Part shown: positions 1-12,059 of the stretch, one piece after another
Layout: every line of letters starts with the position of its first letter
How positions within the stretch are numbered: the first letter of the stretch is position 1
Assembly: GCF_011397635.1 (NCBI RefSeq)
Contig: NC_064773.1
Span: 32,125,449 to 32,189,448 of the forward strand
Direction: 5' to 3'
DNA: 64,000 nt
DNA from: Epinephelus fuscoguttatus
Lineage: Eukaryota > Chordata > Actinopteri > Perciformes > Serranidae
Position numbers and translations under genes: made by a program
The notes under the pieces: generated by a model
Database searches by the model: none
What the model was told of the DNA's origin: nothing
What the model saw: the letters and a program-made list of their open reading frames with translations, nothing else

Positions 1-177
1 AACCGAAATTTCCCTTTAAATATGCATAACTTTCAGCAATGTAAATGGGTAAGCTATATATAAAAAATAATCTCCCACTCAGTTGTTATATATGTTGAAA
101 TTACCTACACAGACCAAAACAGTTTCTTGTACCAAGCTGTAAACATAATTATTTCTGTGGTAACATTGGGCATTTTA

Positions 178-330
178 ACATGGGGGTCTATGGAGACTGA
201 CTCGCTCTTGGAGCCAGCCTCAAGTGGCCTTTAGAGGAACTGCAGTTTTTGGCATTTCTGCACTGACTCCTTTTTTTTCAGCCTTGGAGGTTGCCAGTTG
301 CTCACAACAACTGTGGATTGTCCTGAGTAA
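178..330. repeat. Interspersed repeat family A, copy 1
   Basis: The stretch beginning with the phrase AACATGGGGGTCTATGGAGA recurs nearly unchanged at about 11937-12055, and its reverse complement is found inside 5128-5345 and 17210-17450. All four copies share the segment reading 'cctcaagtggcc' followed by 'gaggaactgca' (or the complement). No coding potential was seen. The copies are dispersed and in both orientations, which indicates a transposed element, but I could not define its termini or superfamily. This copy may extend to about 480. Confidence 0.6.
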
Positions 331-951
331 TCAGGTCATAATTTCTGGAAAGAGTTTTTCAAATGTATTTCTTTGGCGCTTTAAGCACCAAAAAGCCAAG
401 TGCCATCTAGGTCCATTATATTGGAGAGAAGGCAGATGTCTCTATGGCCGATATCTCCAACACTCAGCAACTCACACCAAAACAATCTAGACTGATAAAC
501 AGCACTACAGGTAAGATGAAAAATATGTAGTTTTGATTTCAGTGTAAACTGTCCCTTTAAACAAACTCCCAGCTGACAGAGATCAGAGGAAATTACAGGA
601 AACTTTCAATCACTATTTTGTTCACCACAGCAACAACTGGAGGAACTGTTGCAGAATATTTGGTAAAGTGATCAAGGGGCCACATGTACTTGTCTGTTAG
701 GACAGGCCCTTCAACTGACACTTTCCCAGGATCAGGTCACTAGGTACGGTCCTAAGCATCCTGTGCAGTGTGAGGAGCAGCTGCAGCTCTTCGTTTGTAG
801 TCTACAGCTATGCTGAAAAAATTAAAAAGCAGAAGTAATTTCATTGTCATATAATGCTGTCGTAGAAAGAGGAAGAGCAGCAAGTTGATAGAAACAATAA
901 AAATGACTGACTGGCATACAGCTTCCTTAATAAAATACAGTAAGAAGGATA

Positions 952-1240
952 GTAAATGGTAAATGGACTGCACTTGTATAGTGCCTTTGTAGTCTTCTTG
1001 GCCACTGAAAGCGCTTTGTACACTCCGAGTCACATTCACCCATTCACACACACATTCACACACCGGTGGCTGAGGCTGCCATACAGGGTGCCACAGGGGC
1101 TACTCAGTAACCATTTACACGCACTCACACACTGATGAAACAGCCACCAGGTGCAATTCAGGTTCAGTATCTTGCCCAGGAATGCTTTGACATGAGGATT
1201 GGAGGAGCCAGGGATCGAACCCCTGATCTTCCAATTGGTG
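952..1240 (-). mobile_element. tRNA-derived SINE (5'-truncated), minus strand
   Basis: Read on the minus strand this starts with a tRNA-like head containing a B-box match (GGTTCGATCCC, plus-strand positions about 1211-1221). A conserved body follows, and the element ends in the tail 'gtccatttaccattta' at about 952-966. I recognise the body (the 'ggcaagatactgaacc' and 'aagcgctttcagtgg' segments) as a short element common in spiny-rayed fish. The A-box part of the head is missing: similarity stops at 1240, where a CA/TA microsatellite begins. The exact SINE family name is from memory and not asserted. Confidence 0.6.
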
Positions 1241-1248
1241 CATTATTT

Positions 1249-1281
1249 ACACACACACACACACATATATATATATATCTA

Positions 1282-1345
<64 letters not shown>
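1249..1345. repeat. Compound microsatellite (CA)n-(TA)n-(TATC)n-(TA)n
   Basis: Uninterrupted CA repeats run into TA repeats, then about seven TATC units, then a second TA run ending near 1344. It abuts the truncated end of the SINE at 952-1240, so it may have grown at that junction. The open reading frames through it are low-complexity artefacts. Confidence 0.95.
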
Positions 1346-1350
<5 letters not shown>

Positions 1351-2025
1351 TTACTCAACTGTTGTCTGCAAGGTATTTTTTCTTGGAAAACATTCCATTT
1401 TAGCCCCCTACCAGACAAGCTATGTTGACATAGCTTTAAAAATGAGTGCACCACAGCCTCTTATAGACAGTAATGTTGGTCTCCAGTTATTTTCGCCAGG
1501 GGGACCAGTGGGGGTTGGGCAGCAACTGTCTCAGGATGGCCATGGCCCCTCCTGCTATGAGGACTAATAATGACAATGGTGACTGCTATAAGCAAGATAA
1601 ATGCTGCTATTGAGGTTGTTTTAAATCAACATTTCTTTTCAATATCGCCCAGCAACAAAGTTTGATTTTGCTTCACTCCATTCTTGCTAGTATGGCAATA
1701 CACATCAGTGTGGACTTAAATGACATTAGATTTAGGTGGACACATTGGTCTCTAGTGATTGGGAAAATGTGATATGGGTAAATGTGGATGCAATGTTAGA
1801 CTGAAGATGGAAATGGAGTATAACATACTGACAATGCTGTCTAATATTAGGCTACTAAAATCCCCTACAGATGATGTATTTCACTCTAAAGGCAGCATTT
1901 AACGGTCGGCAATGTTGCCCCTTGTTGCCTCCGTTTTTGTTTTTGGTTTTTTTGGTCAATCCAGCATACTGAATTGGCATCAGCAAATCCCGTTGGTGAA
2001 CGAAATGACTCTGATTGGCAGCTAA

Positions 2026-2864
2026 AGGGCAACTTTGGTATTATTCAATCTGGACTCCATTTTCTCATGCTTCTGTGTCCAAGTAACAAAGGGCAACAAC
2101 AGTTTTTTAATTGGTCCAGTTTTTAGTGAGACTGATGCAGCTGGCAGCAGTGAATCAGGCTGCAATTACCACTTGCAGCAATTGTGCATTGTCAGTTTAG
2201 TTCTACTAAATGTGCTTGTTTTTGCCACTGACAGGTTCAGACTGATATTCTGAGTGTGTCTGACAACATAATGAAAAGATTCACCACAGAGATAGTCCTT
2301 ATTTGTTAAAGAGTGAAGTCCTTTGTGTTTAACCAGAAACAACCTTAAAATGGCTGCTGCTAAAGCCACCAGACTCCATTTAAATCAACAGTAATTTTAT
2401 TATCATAACACAGACTTTATTCAAAGTCCACAAAAGAAACGTTTTCCCTCGTCTTTCCACTGTTCCCACTATCACTGATTCTGGTTTGGTTGAATTAAAC
2501 CCCTAAATCATCCTGTTAGATGTGGAAAATATGCTGGCAAGTCTGGTGGGTTTGGAGATGGCAATGCTGGGGTTGTTTTGGGGCAAACAAAGGTCTATCT
2601 CTGTAGGGATACGTTCCATAATGTTGTTAGACACTTATAATAACAATCTGTGCCTGTTTGTGGCAAAAAAGAGTACTTTTAGTGGAAATTCATTGGGGGT
2701 GCGCAATTGCCCCAAGTAATTATATTGCAGCCCGTTTTAGTGCTGCCAACTGCAGCCCTCTCATTCAATAGTGGACCAATTTCAAAAACTTTTATTCCTA
2801 CTTGTCACTTAGACACACCATCTAGGAAAACAGGGTCTTGGTTTAAAAATACCAAAGTTACCCT
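2026..2864. mobile_element. TTAA-target foldback element, family B copy 1
   Basis: The two ends are inverted copies: AGGGCAACTTTGGTATT at 2026, and AGGGTAACTTTGGTATT reading in from 2864. The flanks are CTAA on the left (2022-2025) and TTAA on the right (2865-2868), consistent with a TTAA target duplication with one mutation. Inverted similarity continues inwards: the 'accagactccattt' segment near 2369 is matched by 'gtctggtgggtt' near 2540. No transposase remains. TTAA targets are known for piggyBac and Kolobok DNA transposons. A second, interrupted copy lies at about 49840-51379. Confidence 0.7.
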
Positions 2865-3679
2865 TTAAGCTCAGTGCAAGAGAAGAGAAACAGAAGTGAG
2901 GAACGTAAACAAAGAGCTAAAGTTAAGAGGGAGTGTGACCAAAACAAAGTTGTTACATAATGAAAGATTATTTTTCTCTAGCAGAAAGCTTTCCTGATGC
3001 TTTGTGTTATTGTTCACTGGTGCATGATAAATATGCTCTGTTCTTTCAACATTGGATTGTGTTGTTAATGTGCTAACTAGCCTCAAGGTGGTCTTCTGGT
3101 TTCCCTTTTTTGGATGAGGATTATGTCTCTGTACCTCTTGTGGAAGCGCAGGATATACGTGCTGGTTGACCATCGGCCGCAGTCTTTATGGTGTGTTCAC
3201 GTGCAACTTTTGGGGTGAGACACACCGACATCAGGCACAGCAGCAGGGGGCCTTTGTCGCCACTAGTTCTGTGATGTTGGTATGGTGTATCTGTGCCTTA
3301 GGACACTCTGAATCACATCAAGGATGTTTCTTAAACAAACTTCCTCCCTAAAGGATCCTGGACTTCCTGACTTTTGATTACTACATTCTCCCTCAAGGGC
3401 CCTACACTCAGCAAGCAGCTCGTGGCACCCTGGAATCTTGTACCCATGGAGCCCTTTCAATCAACTCCTCAAGGATCAAAAATAACCTGGAATCCACTCA
3501 AGGTCTCCTTGGCCCTCTGAACATCCCTTCAGCACACCGGTGATCCTAAACAGCCAGTGGCATGGTGGTCGGTTACATCATAGAAATCACAGACCATCTG
3601 GTACCTTTTTCAGAAATTCTAAATTTGTCATTGTCCAGCTACAACCAGTCTCCTTTGCTGTCACAGAATCCCTACAGCT

Positions 3680-4570
3680 GAAATGAGCTCTTCTTAATGT
3701 CAGATCATTAATGTACACGTCCTTCTTGGTTAATGATTTGATAACCGAGAAGAATTTGCATTTAATGTTTTTAGTTGAGACCTTGCTAAACAGCACTACT
3801 GGTGTAGAAATACTGATTGAAGCGTGTCCTCCAAGCTATAAATTTCATCAGTCAGTCAGACAAATCAGGAAAGGAGGGGGGATTGCAGCTATCTTTTCTA
3901 CACAGTTTTTGTGTAATGACATTGACCTTTTACATCTTTTGAATACCTTGCACTCGAGGTCAAAGCAGTGTTATCAGTGCTCATCATTACATTATATCGG
4001 CCACCAAAATATTCATCAGTATTGCTCCAGGAATTCTCATCGCTGATCTCACTAAGTATCACTAGATATGATAGATAAATCTTGAATGGAAACCTGAACA
4101 TTCACATCAACAAAACGAACTCCACAGCTACTGAGTTTCTGAATCTACTTGACAGCTTTGAACTTAACATGTAAATAAAGCCACTCATCAACATGGCAAC
4201 ACTCTAGGTATCTGAGCTACCAATATCTGACCATCACTGTGTGTTTTTTGGTCCCACACTAATCTTCAAGTCAAGTCCTCAAGTCCCACATTAACAAGGT
4301 GACGAAAATATCATTTTCCACCTCAGAAACATAGCTATTACTCAGTTACCTTCTTCTGGGTTTGCTGGAACTTCCTTGGAATTCTTTCAAAGAATCCAGG
4401 AAAACCCTTTCTCCCAGTTTGAAAACTGCTTCCCCAGTTTCATTATTTTCAAGCTCATTACTTTTATTCCGTAAGCACATTTTCTCAGCTGCCCTTGGGT
4501 AAACCCTGCAAGATATGAAACGAGCAAGAAGGAACTAGAACCAAACCCTCTGCTGCTGAGGTCTTACTCA
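3680..4570 (+). pseudogene. LINE (L2/CR1/Rex1-like) endonuclease fragment
   Basis: Translation from about 3688 gives a segment starting VRSLMYTSFLVNDLI, followed by a pattern with FLVETLL and RKGGGIAA. After frameshifts and stops, remnants readable as 'NIHIN', 'FLNLLDSFEL' and 'SDHHCVFF' appear at about 4100-4250. This order matches the apurinic-like endonuclease domain of non-LTR retrotransposons: a Glu in an 'xxLxExxL' block, an 'NGDFNIH'-type block, and a final SDH motif. The copy is broken by several frameshifts, has no reverse transcriptase after it, and is surely dead. Subfamily assignment is inference. Confidence 0.7.
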
Positions 4571-4599
4571 AATTACAAAACTTTGGAGACTTTTTTTGG

Positions 4600-5127
4600 G
4601 TTTTAATGATGATTCACAGTTAGTCATCAGTTATGACTGTAAAAATGTATGGAGTCTCAAAATGTCAGCTATCCCTTTTCTCAGTGGAGCATAAACTTTA
4701 TTTTTTTAATAACAGTGCATCAAATGATAATGTGATAATGTGAAAGGTATTTACAGTGATGAACCAACAGGGATCCATCACATGAATCTATAGCTCCACT
4801 CAGCTTTACACAGCCTCATTGTGATTTTCAGTTCATTGTTTAGTTGTCTGGCGCACAACCTTACAGTTCTGGTTCCCTCTCATCACTCTCATAGTGATGT
4901 TTTCGGCCACAGCAGGCAGCTGTTTACAGAGAAAAAGCTGTAAAAATTCAGTGTACACTACATGCTCAGCAGCTAACAGCAGACAGACAGTTATGCTGCA
5001 TTTCCACTGCACTGTGCTGTACAGCTCTACTCACCTCTACTTGCTCTATTTTGATTTCTATTAGTTGTGGACAGCACATGGGAATTATTTTGGTGTCCTA
5101 TTGGTCGAGGTTCCAAGCAGCTGAGCA
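4600..5127. other. Intergenic stretch, no gene seen
   Basis: AT-rich sequence with no long open frame, no splice-supported exon and no recognisable repeat terminus. It separates the LINE endonuclease remnant from the family A repeat copy. Confidence 0.5.
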
Positions 5128-5850
5128 GATACTAGAAGGTGATGTTAAAACCAAGCAGCAATCTGCAAGGCGGAAAGACAAAGCCAATGCGGAAGTGCCA
5201 AAACTGCAGTTCAGTCCATGTTGAAATGCAAAACTTTACAATAGAAATAAACAGCCTGGTACAAAAAAATATTTGGATTTCTTTAGTTAAATTCCCCCTT
5301 GATGACAACTGTACAGGCGTTGCATTTTTATATAATTCACCCATTTAAACGTTATTAAGGCTTAAAGTTATGTCCAACTAAGGGCATGACAAGGTGGGTA
5401 CCATCTGTTGAAAAGTCGCTACCACAGTGACAGCGCTGGTTAGGTAACGTAACCATGGCACGATCCCAGAATTGCAGAATAAACCTAAAGGTGTAGCATT
5501 TGGTTGCCTTAAAAAATCTTGTTCAATGTTTAGTTTTACTAAAAGACCCTCTACGTAGATGGATGTTCAGTTTTTTTGGTAAATACATTTTGTTCGAATG
5601 TTTTTTTTCATCTGTTTTTTGCTAATGTAAATTAGCATTTACATTACCACAGTTAACCATAAATGTAAATGAACCGTCCTAAGCAAGCTAGCAGCTAGCA
5701 TTAGGGTTATTTCCACCCTCTCATCCAAATAAGGTCAATTCTGGCTCCAAAACCCAAGATGGCAATGGCCAAAATGTTAAACTTGAGTCTTAGTTATGTG
5801 AGTCCACGAACCAATGGGTGATGTCCTGGTTGCTATGTCCATTATTTTTT
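5128..5850 (-). repeat. Interspersed repeat family A, copy 2 (long form)
   Basis: The block 'acaaagccaatgcggaagtg' to 'aacagcctggtacaaaaaaa' closely parallels 17240-17408. Downstream similarity ('gcttaaagttat', then 'gtgatgtcctggttgctatgtcc' near 5820) parallels 17510-17660, so the two copies share a unit of several hundred bases. No protein-coding remnant is recognisable. The region between about 5400 and 5760 is less clearly matched and may include unrelated sequence. Confidence 0.55.
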
Positions 5851-6168
5851 ATAATCTATGTTTACAATACTGCAGACCACTGAGAGAGCAATCACTAAAA
5901 CGACAAAGGACATCTTTTACAAACCCACCATTTTAAATAGCCAAGCTCCCGTCAATAGTGATAGCAATTTTTTTATTCACTTGCCCTACATTTTTCAAAA
6001 ATGCCAGTCCACAAAATTATGCCATACACTACGTACACTCAGCAGAAATATTGATGAAAATCCTTTGTTTGGTTGTCGATGAAAGGATTCAGCATTGGAG
6101 ACGATGTCACGGCGGTTTCATGCGGTGCTGTTATGGTGATCAGCTGACAATCCCACTTACACTTACTA

Positions 6169-6215
6169 TTCATTCATTCATTCATTCATTCATTCATTCA
6201 TTCATTCATTCATTC
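6169..6215. repeat. Tetranucleotide microsatellite (ATTC)n
   Basis: About eleven uninterrupted ATTC units in a row. Its only coding content is a repetitive Ser/Phe/Ile/His artefact. Confidence 0.95.
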
Positions 6216-6436
6216 TTTTCTTTAAAGTGCTGTGTCATTTTTGGCCCACATGGGTTAAAAGACACTGTTATATTTTTATGACCATCTTCCAGCCCTGCAT
6301 GTACACAACAAAACAACAATATAAAATATATGAATTATATTGTATTATATTATATTATAAATATAGAAATACAAATTGCATAGAGGAAATGTTTAAAACT
6401 ATTAACTATAACTACTACAAATGACCTGTCACTGTT

Positions 6437-6680
6437 TTTTCAGCGGCCTTTTAAGTATAAATATGGCTGTTTTGAAGCAACCCATTGCTGTTTTTTCTAG
6501 TGGCTTTTTAGGCACCAAACATGGGTGTTTTGTAGTGGCCTTTTGCTGTTTTTGCAGCAGGGATAGTGCCACAAAAAGCAATTGTTTTCAAAGAGATTGT
6601 GTCTGGAAAACTGGATAATTTCAGTCAAAATGTTTTTTTTCCTAATTATAACCAAGTGTTTTTCGTGTCTAGACCTAACC
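6437..6680. repeat. Interspersed repeat family C, copy 1
   Basis: The segments 'ggcaccaaacatgggtgttttg', 'agtgccacaaaaagcaa' and 'tataaccaagtgtttttcgtg' recur in the same order at 46665-46850. The short internal phrase 'gctgttttttctagtggc' is itself repeated imperfectly within this copy. No termini or coding sequence were identified. Confidence 0.5.
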
Positions 6681-6689
6681 ATGTTAAAC

Positions 6690-8376
6690 ACAGTGTTGAT
6701 GAAGTGTAAAGTTTCAACATATCTGCTACATAATACCGCACATATGTAACATATCTGTGGTTTGCAGACACATGCAATGCCAAAATTTTTCTTGCAAGTG
6801 GGTTGCTTGCACTTAAAAACGTGGACATGCTGCTCCTCCAGTCCCCTTCAACAGTGTATTGAAGCACCAATGCTGTGATGTATTTATTTGCTTACTGAGC
6901 CCAGTAGTAGATCCTGAGAAACTGCTTCATTCATTCATCTTAACTAGGTTCTCTACTGCTCTCTGATGACATAAAATATCAGGCTGCATTTATTGTATCC
7001 TCTCTATGGATTATGTCTTTTGGGTGGGTGTGGGTTCTTACTGTCTTTGAGTGAGTGGGTGTTTGTAAATACACGTTGATTTCAATACATGTACTGTATT
7101 AATAAAATTGCCTTACTTATTTTTCTTTTATTTTGCTGCTTTGAAGTTGATATATTGACACAAAACCACAACAGTTGCTTGTTACAACAGAGAAGGAGTG
7201 AAGTCAGACTAGTGTCAGACATGGTACGTTCCTGTAGCTTCTCAGAAACCTTTAATCAGTGCAACGGTATCCAGTTAATAAACCAGCTTTACATATGAAA
7301 ACAAAACAAATTGCGTGTCGCTCACTAAGTAATCTTGACAAATTGTGTCCTCTGTCTTCCTCTTTGTTTATTCTCTGTAAATAAACCACTCCTGAGCTGA
7401 CTCATATTTCCAGAGAGGCAGCAATCAAACAGATTAGCCAATAGAGAATGGTATTTAATTTCACTGTGCATCACACATCTTTCATTGAGGAAGCATGATT
7501 AAACAGACACAAGATGTTTACCATGACGTCATCGTGCATTAACATAGCTGGTGTGTTGTTCCTGTAGAGACCAACCCAGAGCACCCAGAGTCCAAACATT
7601 AACAGGGTACAGTGCTGTGGTGTCGTGCACCAAAACATACGCTGTGATCAAATGAATGTTCTTACACACTCAAACAGCACCACTGAAATCACAGAGGAGG
7701 CCGAGACAAAGACAGCGATGGAGGAGAGAACACCTGCTCCCTTCTCTGTTTGCTCTGCTTTCACTTGTTAGTCCTGTGCTGTGAGGGATGATGGATGTTT
7801 ACAGTGTAGTGACTGCAGGGATCCAGGCAACATACATTCACACTGTGGGTATGTGGCATAGAAATTCCTCTGTGCAAATTCCCGCTGGAAATGTTTGCAT
7901 AGTTTGAGCAGAATTTTTCAGAAAATGTTACTTGGTTCCACATTATTATGTCCACTAAAACTAGCACAGTTTAATCACACAGTTCTGTGGAATTTGTAAT
8001 GTAATTCTAATGTGCACTTTGTGTTAAAAGGTGGTTTAGAGAGGTATTGAGTCCAATTTAATGTAATTTTGGAAGTTTGTGCAGCTGTAGAATTTTGTAG
8101 GCCAGCACTCTAATATGTCTTTACGCAAACACAGGAAAGTGTGGGGGATTTCCAATGTCACTTCCTTACAATAAGATTATGAAATCATTTCAGCCAACAA
8201 TATTTGACACAAATGCAGTCAAATGCAGTCAAAATGCACTCATTTTCATAATGTGAATGAAAAACTCTCTTTCTAGCATTTACTGTGACAACACTGAGGC
8301 GACTTCTCCCTCCTAGCCCACCAACACATTCTCACTCCCAACTTGTCAAACACTGACACTTTGTCAGACATGTCAA
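6690..8376. other. Intergenic stretch, no gene seen
   Basis: No exon-like open frame flanked by plausible splice sites and no clear repeat ends. The open frames present are under 75 codons and of unremarkable composition. Confidence 0.5.
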
Positions 8377-8384
8377 ACTATGAC

Positions 8385-9030
8385 CAGGGGTGAACTGGGA
8401 CAAAGAGTTGGCTTTAGCATTTTGGCTCAGACCAGCCCACCACAATCAATCACAAAAAATTAAGTCATAATATATTAGCCTGTATGATAAAAAGGTGTAG
8501 GTTTCAGCATTTAAGAGGACAGAGAGGGGTTTGGGGCTCTTTTTTGAACATTAATCACTATATTTCTTACATTCTAGTGAATTTTATGCAATATTATGAC
8601 AGACAACTGATAAAATGACCTGGCAATGCTGATTCGCGTAACCATGGTCCCTCTCTCCTGTCTGCCTGCCCTCTAAGAGAGAGGAGCAGGAGAGACTGGA
8701 TTACTGCCATGAAAAGTGTGAGTTTAAAGTTTTTCCTACCTGCAATTTCTCCACACCTCCCTTGTGTTTTGTATCATCCATTTCAGCACGCTGTTTTGTA
8801 ACGATGCTGTTTAATGATGGCAGTGAGCTCAAAGGGGGGCTAAAACTATGATTGGGCCAGCCCAGTGTCAATTAAGAAAATATATCAATGAACCAGACTA
8901 CCTGTATTATTGGTAGTCAGATAAAATAAAAAATAAAAAATGAATAAACAGTTGACATTTGAGTCAGCCCAAAAGGCATGGCTCCCCACCAGGAAACTGC
9001 CCAGTATGCTAGATGGTCATTCAACCTCTG
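8385..9030. mobile_element. hAT-type non-autonomous DNA transposon with 8-bp target duplication
   Basis: The left end reads CAGGGGTGAACTGGGAC. The right end, reverse-complemented, reads CAGAGGTTGAATGACC; these are degenerate terminal inverted repeats starting CAG. Immediately outside lie ACTATGAC (8377-8384) and ACTATGAT (9031-9038), an 8-bp direct repeat with one mismatch, the length made by hAT transposases. No transposase frame remains, so it depended on an enzyme supplied elsewhere. The terminal CAGGGGTG-like sequence fits hAT elements in vertebrates. Confidence 0.75.
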
Positions 9031-9059
9031 ACTATGATGCTCTAGGTACCACTTCAACA

Positions 9060-9771
9060 TCCATTTTTTTAAACCTTTATTTAACCAGAAAAACCTCTTG
9101 AGATTAAAAATCTCTTTTCCAAGAGTGTCCTGGCTGAGAAAGGCAGCAACATAATATCACAAATCACAATTTGCCTCACAGGGCTTTACAGCATACGACA
9201 TCCCTCTGTCCTTATGACCCTCGCAGCGGATAAGGAAAAACTCCCCCCAAAAAAACCTTTAACGGGGAAAAAAAATGGTAGAAACCTCAGGAAGAGCAAC
9301 TGAGGAGGGATCCCTCTTCCAGGACGGACAGACATGCAATAGTTGTCGTACAGAACAGATTAGCATAATAAATTAATAGTAATCTGTATGACACAATGAG
9401 ACAGAAAGAGAGAGAGACAGAGACAGAGAGAGATGCAGGACAGACGGTAATGACAGTAGCTTACAACAACATTAATGAAAGTAATAATATTATAATTAAT
9501 AATAACATATATTAATATCTGATAGTATACATGTGTGACAATAATCATAAGTGTATAATAACAGTAGAAGTATGACTAATGACTAATGATAACAGCAGCA
9601 GCAGGAGGCATCTGGCAGGACCATGACAGCAGCACAACCACACATGTCACACTATCCAGGCACCATTGCAATACGAGTTAACCTGAGAGACAGTGGAGCA
9701 CAAAGGCTCCGGAGAAGAAGCCGAGTTAGTGACATCCAGAATGGCCGAGTTAGCAAGATGCAGTAATAGGA

Positions 9772-9808
<37 letters not shown>

Positions 9809-10300
9809 AGGAGAGAAGGTGCCCGGTGTATTATAGGGGGTCCTCTGGCAGACTAGGCCTAAGTCAGCCTAACTAGGGGCTGGTACAAGGCAAGCCTGAG
9901 CCAGCCCTAACTATAAGCTTTATCAATGAGGAAAGTCTTAAGTCTAGTCTTAAATGTGGAGATGGTGTCTGCCTCCCGGACCGTAACAGGAAGATGATTC
10001 CACAGGAGAGGAGCCTGATAGCTGAAGGCTCTGGCTCCTGATCTACTTTTGGAGACTTTAGGGACCACGAGTAACCCTGCGTTCTCAGAGCGCAGTGTTC
10101 TGGTGGGATAATATGGCACTATGAGCTCTCTAAGATATGACGGAGCTTGACCATTTAGAGTTTTATAAGTTAACAGTTGGATTTTAAATTCAATTCTGGA
10201 TTTTACAGGGAACCAGTGCAGAGAAGCTAAAACAGGAGATAACAAAGACCAGCTAAAATACACCCTGACATTGGCAGATGATTGCATACAAAAAACCTGC
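9060..10300 (-). mobile_element. LINE 3' end (L2/CR1/Rex1-like), with reverse transcriptase C-terminus and 3' UTR
   Basis: On the minus strand, 10260-9907 encodes the C-terminal tail of a non-LTR retrotransposon polymerase protein, with the segments LASLHWFPVKSRIEFKI, YKTLNGQAPSYL, PTRTLRSENAG and LWNHLPVTVREAD. The 3' UTR follows towards 9160. The same 3' UTR recurs at 39709-40290. The outermost part (9060-9150) may be a separate short repeat. The element is truncated at its 5' side near 10300, so it has no polymerase core and is immobile. Confidence 0.8.
9777..9807. repeat. (GA)n microsatellite inside the LINE 3' UTR
   Basis: Uninterrupted GA repeat within the LINE 3' UTR. A shorter GA run is present at about 9405-9432 and in the related copy near 39990-40010, so the motif belongs to the element. 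Confidence 0.9.
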
Positions 10301-10302
10301 AA
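9907..10302 (-). pseudogene. LINE ORF2 C-terminal fragment (dead)
   Basis: A 131-codon open frame whose last about 115 residues match the conserved C-terminal region after the reverse transcriptase of L2/CR1/Rex1-type LINEs. It contains the typical LHW-PV, KALNG-like, RTLRS and LWN-LP blocks in the usual order. The first 15-20 codons are unrelated upstream sequence read through in frame. The catalytic reverse transcriptase domain is absent, so this is a 5'-truncated insertion product. Confidence 0.8.
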
Positions 10303-11815
10303 TATGGATACTCAGTGACTGTGTGTCAATTTATGTCCGTTACACGCAGTGTCTTTTCAAAATAGCCTTTATTTTTGCAGGAAATATACAATTTCTAAAC
10401 TTTGTTTTTTTAAGTTTACTTTAGGCAACAATCAGGTACGTGGTTATTTTTAGAAAAAACATCACGGTTTGGCCTAAAATAATGTAAAATATTAATGTAA
10501 TATAACATCACATGACATATATGAATACATCATGGGACATAATATGCTACACACTCTAGTACACTACAATGTTATCAAAATAGGTTAATTGATTTTCAGT
10601 TACACAGGGGACACCAACAGCGGGCTCCTAAAGCCTCGAGTTGGTTTGACCCATCCACCCTACAGACTTTCTCACTCTTTATACGACAGCAGTTCAATCA
10701 GGAGAGACAAAAGAATGAAGTAAAGGTGATATTTAACACAACATATGAGTGTACAGATTAACAGTTGATTTGTGCTAATTAAGATTTAAGAGTCTTTGGC
10801 GCTTGGACACCAGAGGAAGATATTTTGTGATCTAGGGACATCCGAGTAGCAGCAAGATAAATCTCCTCATGGAGCTGCTGACTGAAGCTGCTGACTGCTG
10901 AGACATATGAGGCTGATGAATCTGTAAAGTCTAGGTGGTGATGGGGATGAGGGGGCCACACGACGGCAGCAAGAAAGAACTACGGCAGAGAAAGAACCAT
11001 ATTTAAAATGAGGAGCAGTAAGATGATAGGCTGAAAGAGAAGGTGTGTCGCTGTGCTATTGGTTGATTGTGGATCAGCTGAAAACAGCTGATGACTCAAT
11101 TGACCTACCCAGACAACGACACCTGGAGATAATGAGTGAGCATGAGTGGTGAATGGCAGGGTGAGAAAGAAAACATAAAGCCTGAGCATGAAAAGTATTA
11201 TCTTCCTGACTGAACCTTCACTAGAGCTTCATTTTCTTAGAGCGTGAAAAATGCAGTCGCCCTGTGTGTCTCAAACAAGCCCTCAAGAACAGTGCTGGGC
11301 AGTGAAGCCAGTTTTACACAGTGGCTAACAGTGGAATTACACCGTCTGGGTCAATCACATGATGCCATGGGACCCGAAAAGTCTTTTTTGGTACACATAC
11401 ATTGTGATAGTTGTCTGTAACTGAGTGGATACACTTTTTTGAGTGTCACAACCCCCACGAAATGACTCGCTTTACTATCAGGCCCTGGAAGAGCCCTGGG
11501 ATTTAATCATTTTATCACTATTCAAGTAAGCGGAGGGCTACACCGGAAGTTTGCCATTTGGTCTCTGGAAGTTAGCCACTTGGCTGCGCTCGGCTACTGT
11601 AAGTATCTAAGCACTTGCTCTGTGGGTAATTTCATACAGTGGAAAAAGAGCTTTTTTGGCTTGATCACCAAGCCAACTTGAGCACTGAGCAACTTGAGCC
11701 AACATGTTGAGCCAACATGTTCAGGTGGGTTAAATGTATCTAATGTTGCTAATGAGCAACTTTCATACCAATGAGCAGGGCCCCGCCTCCAACGCTGTTT
11801 TCAGTTCTCTTTATA
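10303..11815. other. Intergenic stretch, no gene seen
   Basis: No supported exon. Small open frames here lack homology I recognise and lack consistent splice context. Confidence 0.45.
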
Positions 11816-11819
11816 CATC

Positions 11820-12055
11820 TATTTTGGACCCATGCTTCTAAGCCTTGAGGATGGCATTCTGGCTGTTGCCATCTTGTATTTTTGGTGCCAAAAGTGACCA
11901 AATTTGGTGTGGCGATGCCTCATAGAATACCACCTTAACATGGGGGTCTATGGAGATCAATTTGCTCCTGGAGTCAGCCTCAAGTGGCCATTAGAGGAAC
12001 TGCATTTTTTTTGCACTTCCAAGTGGCATCATTTTTCAGCCCCGGAGGTTTCCAT
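11820..12055. repeat. Interspersed repeat family A, copy 3
   Basis: Shares the phrase 'aacatgggggtctatggaga', then 'cctcaagtggcc', then 'ttagaggaactgca', then 'cggaggtttcc' with the copy at 178-330, and is the complement of parts of 17240-17340. Upstream, 'gccttgaggatggcattctgg' is consistent with a longer unit. Confidence 0.6.
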
Positions 12056-12059
12056 CAGT

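Noticed and set aside
1211-1240. tRNA gene suggested by a B-box match
   Set aside because: Only the B-box half of a tRNA-like head is present and it continues into a SINE body; no cloverleaf can form.
1135-1567. Two open frames of 97 and 122 codons
   Set aside because: They read through a SINE and a CA/TA/TATC microsatellite, giving His/Thr/Ile/Tyr repeats.
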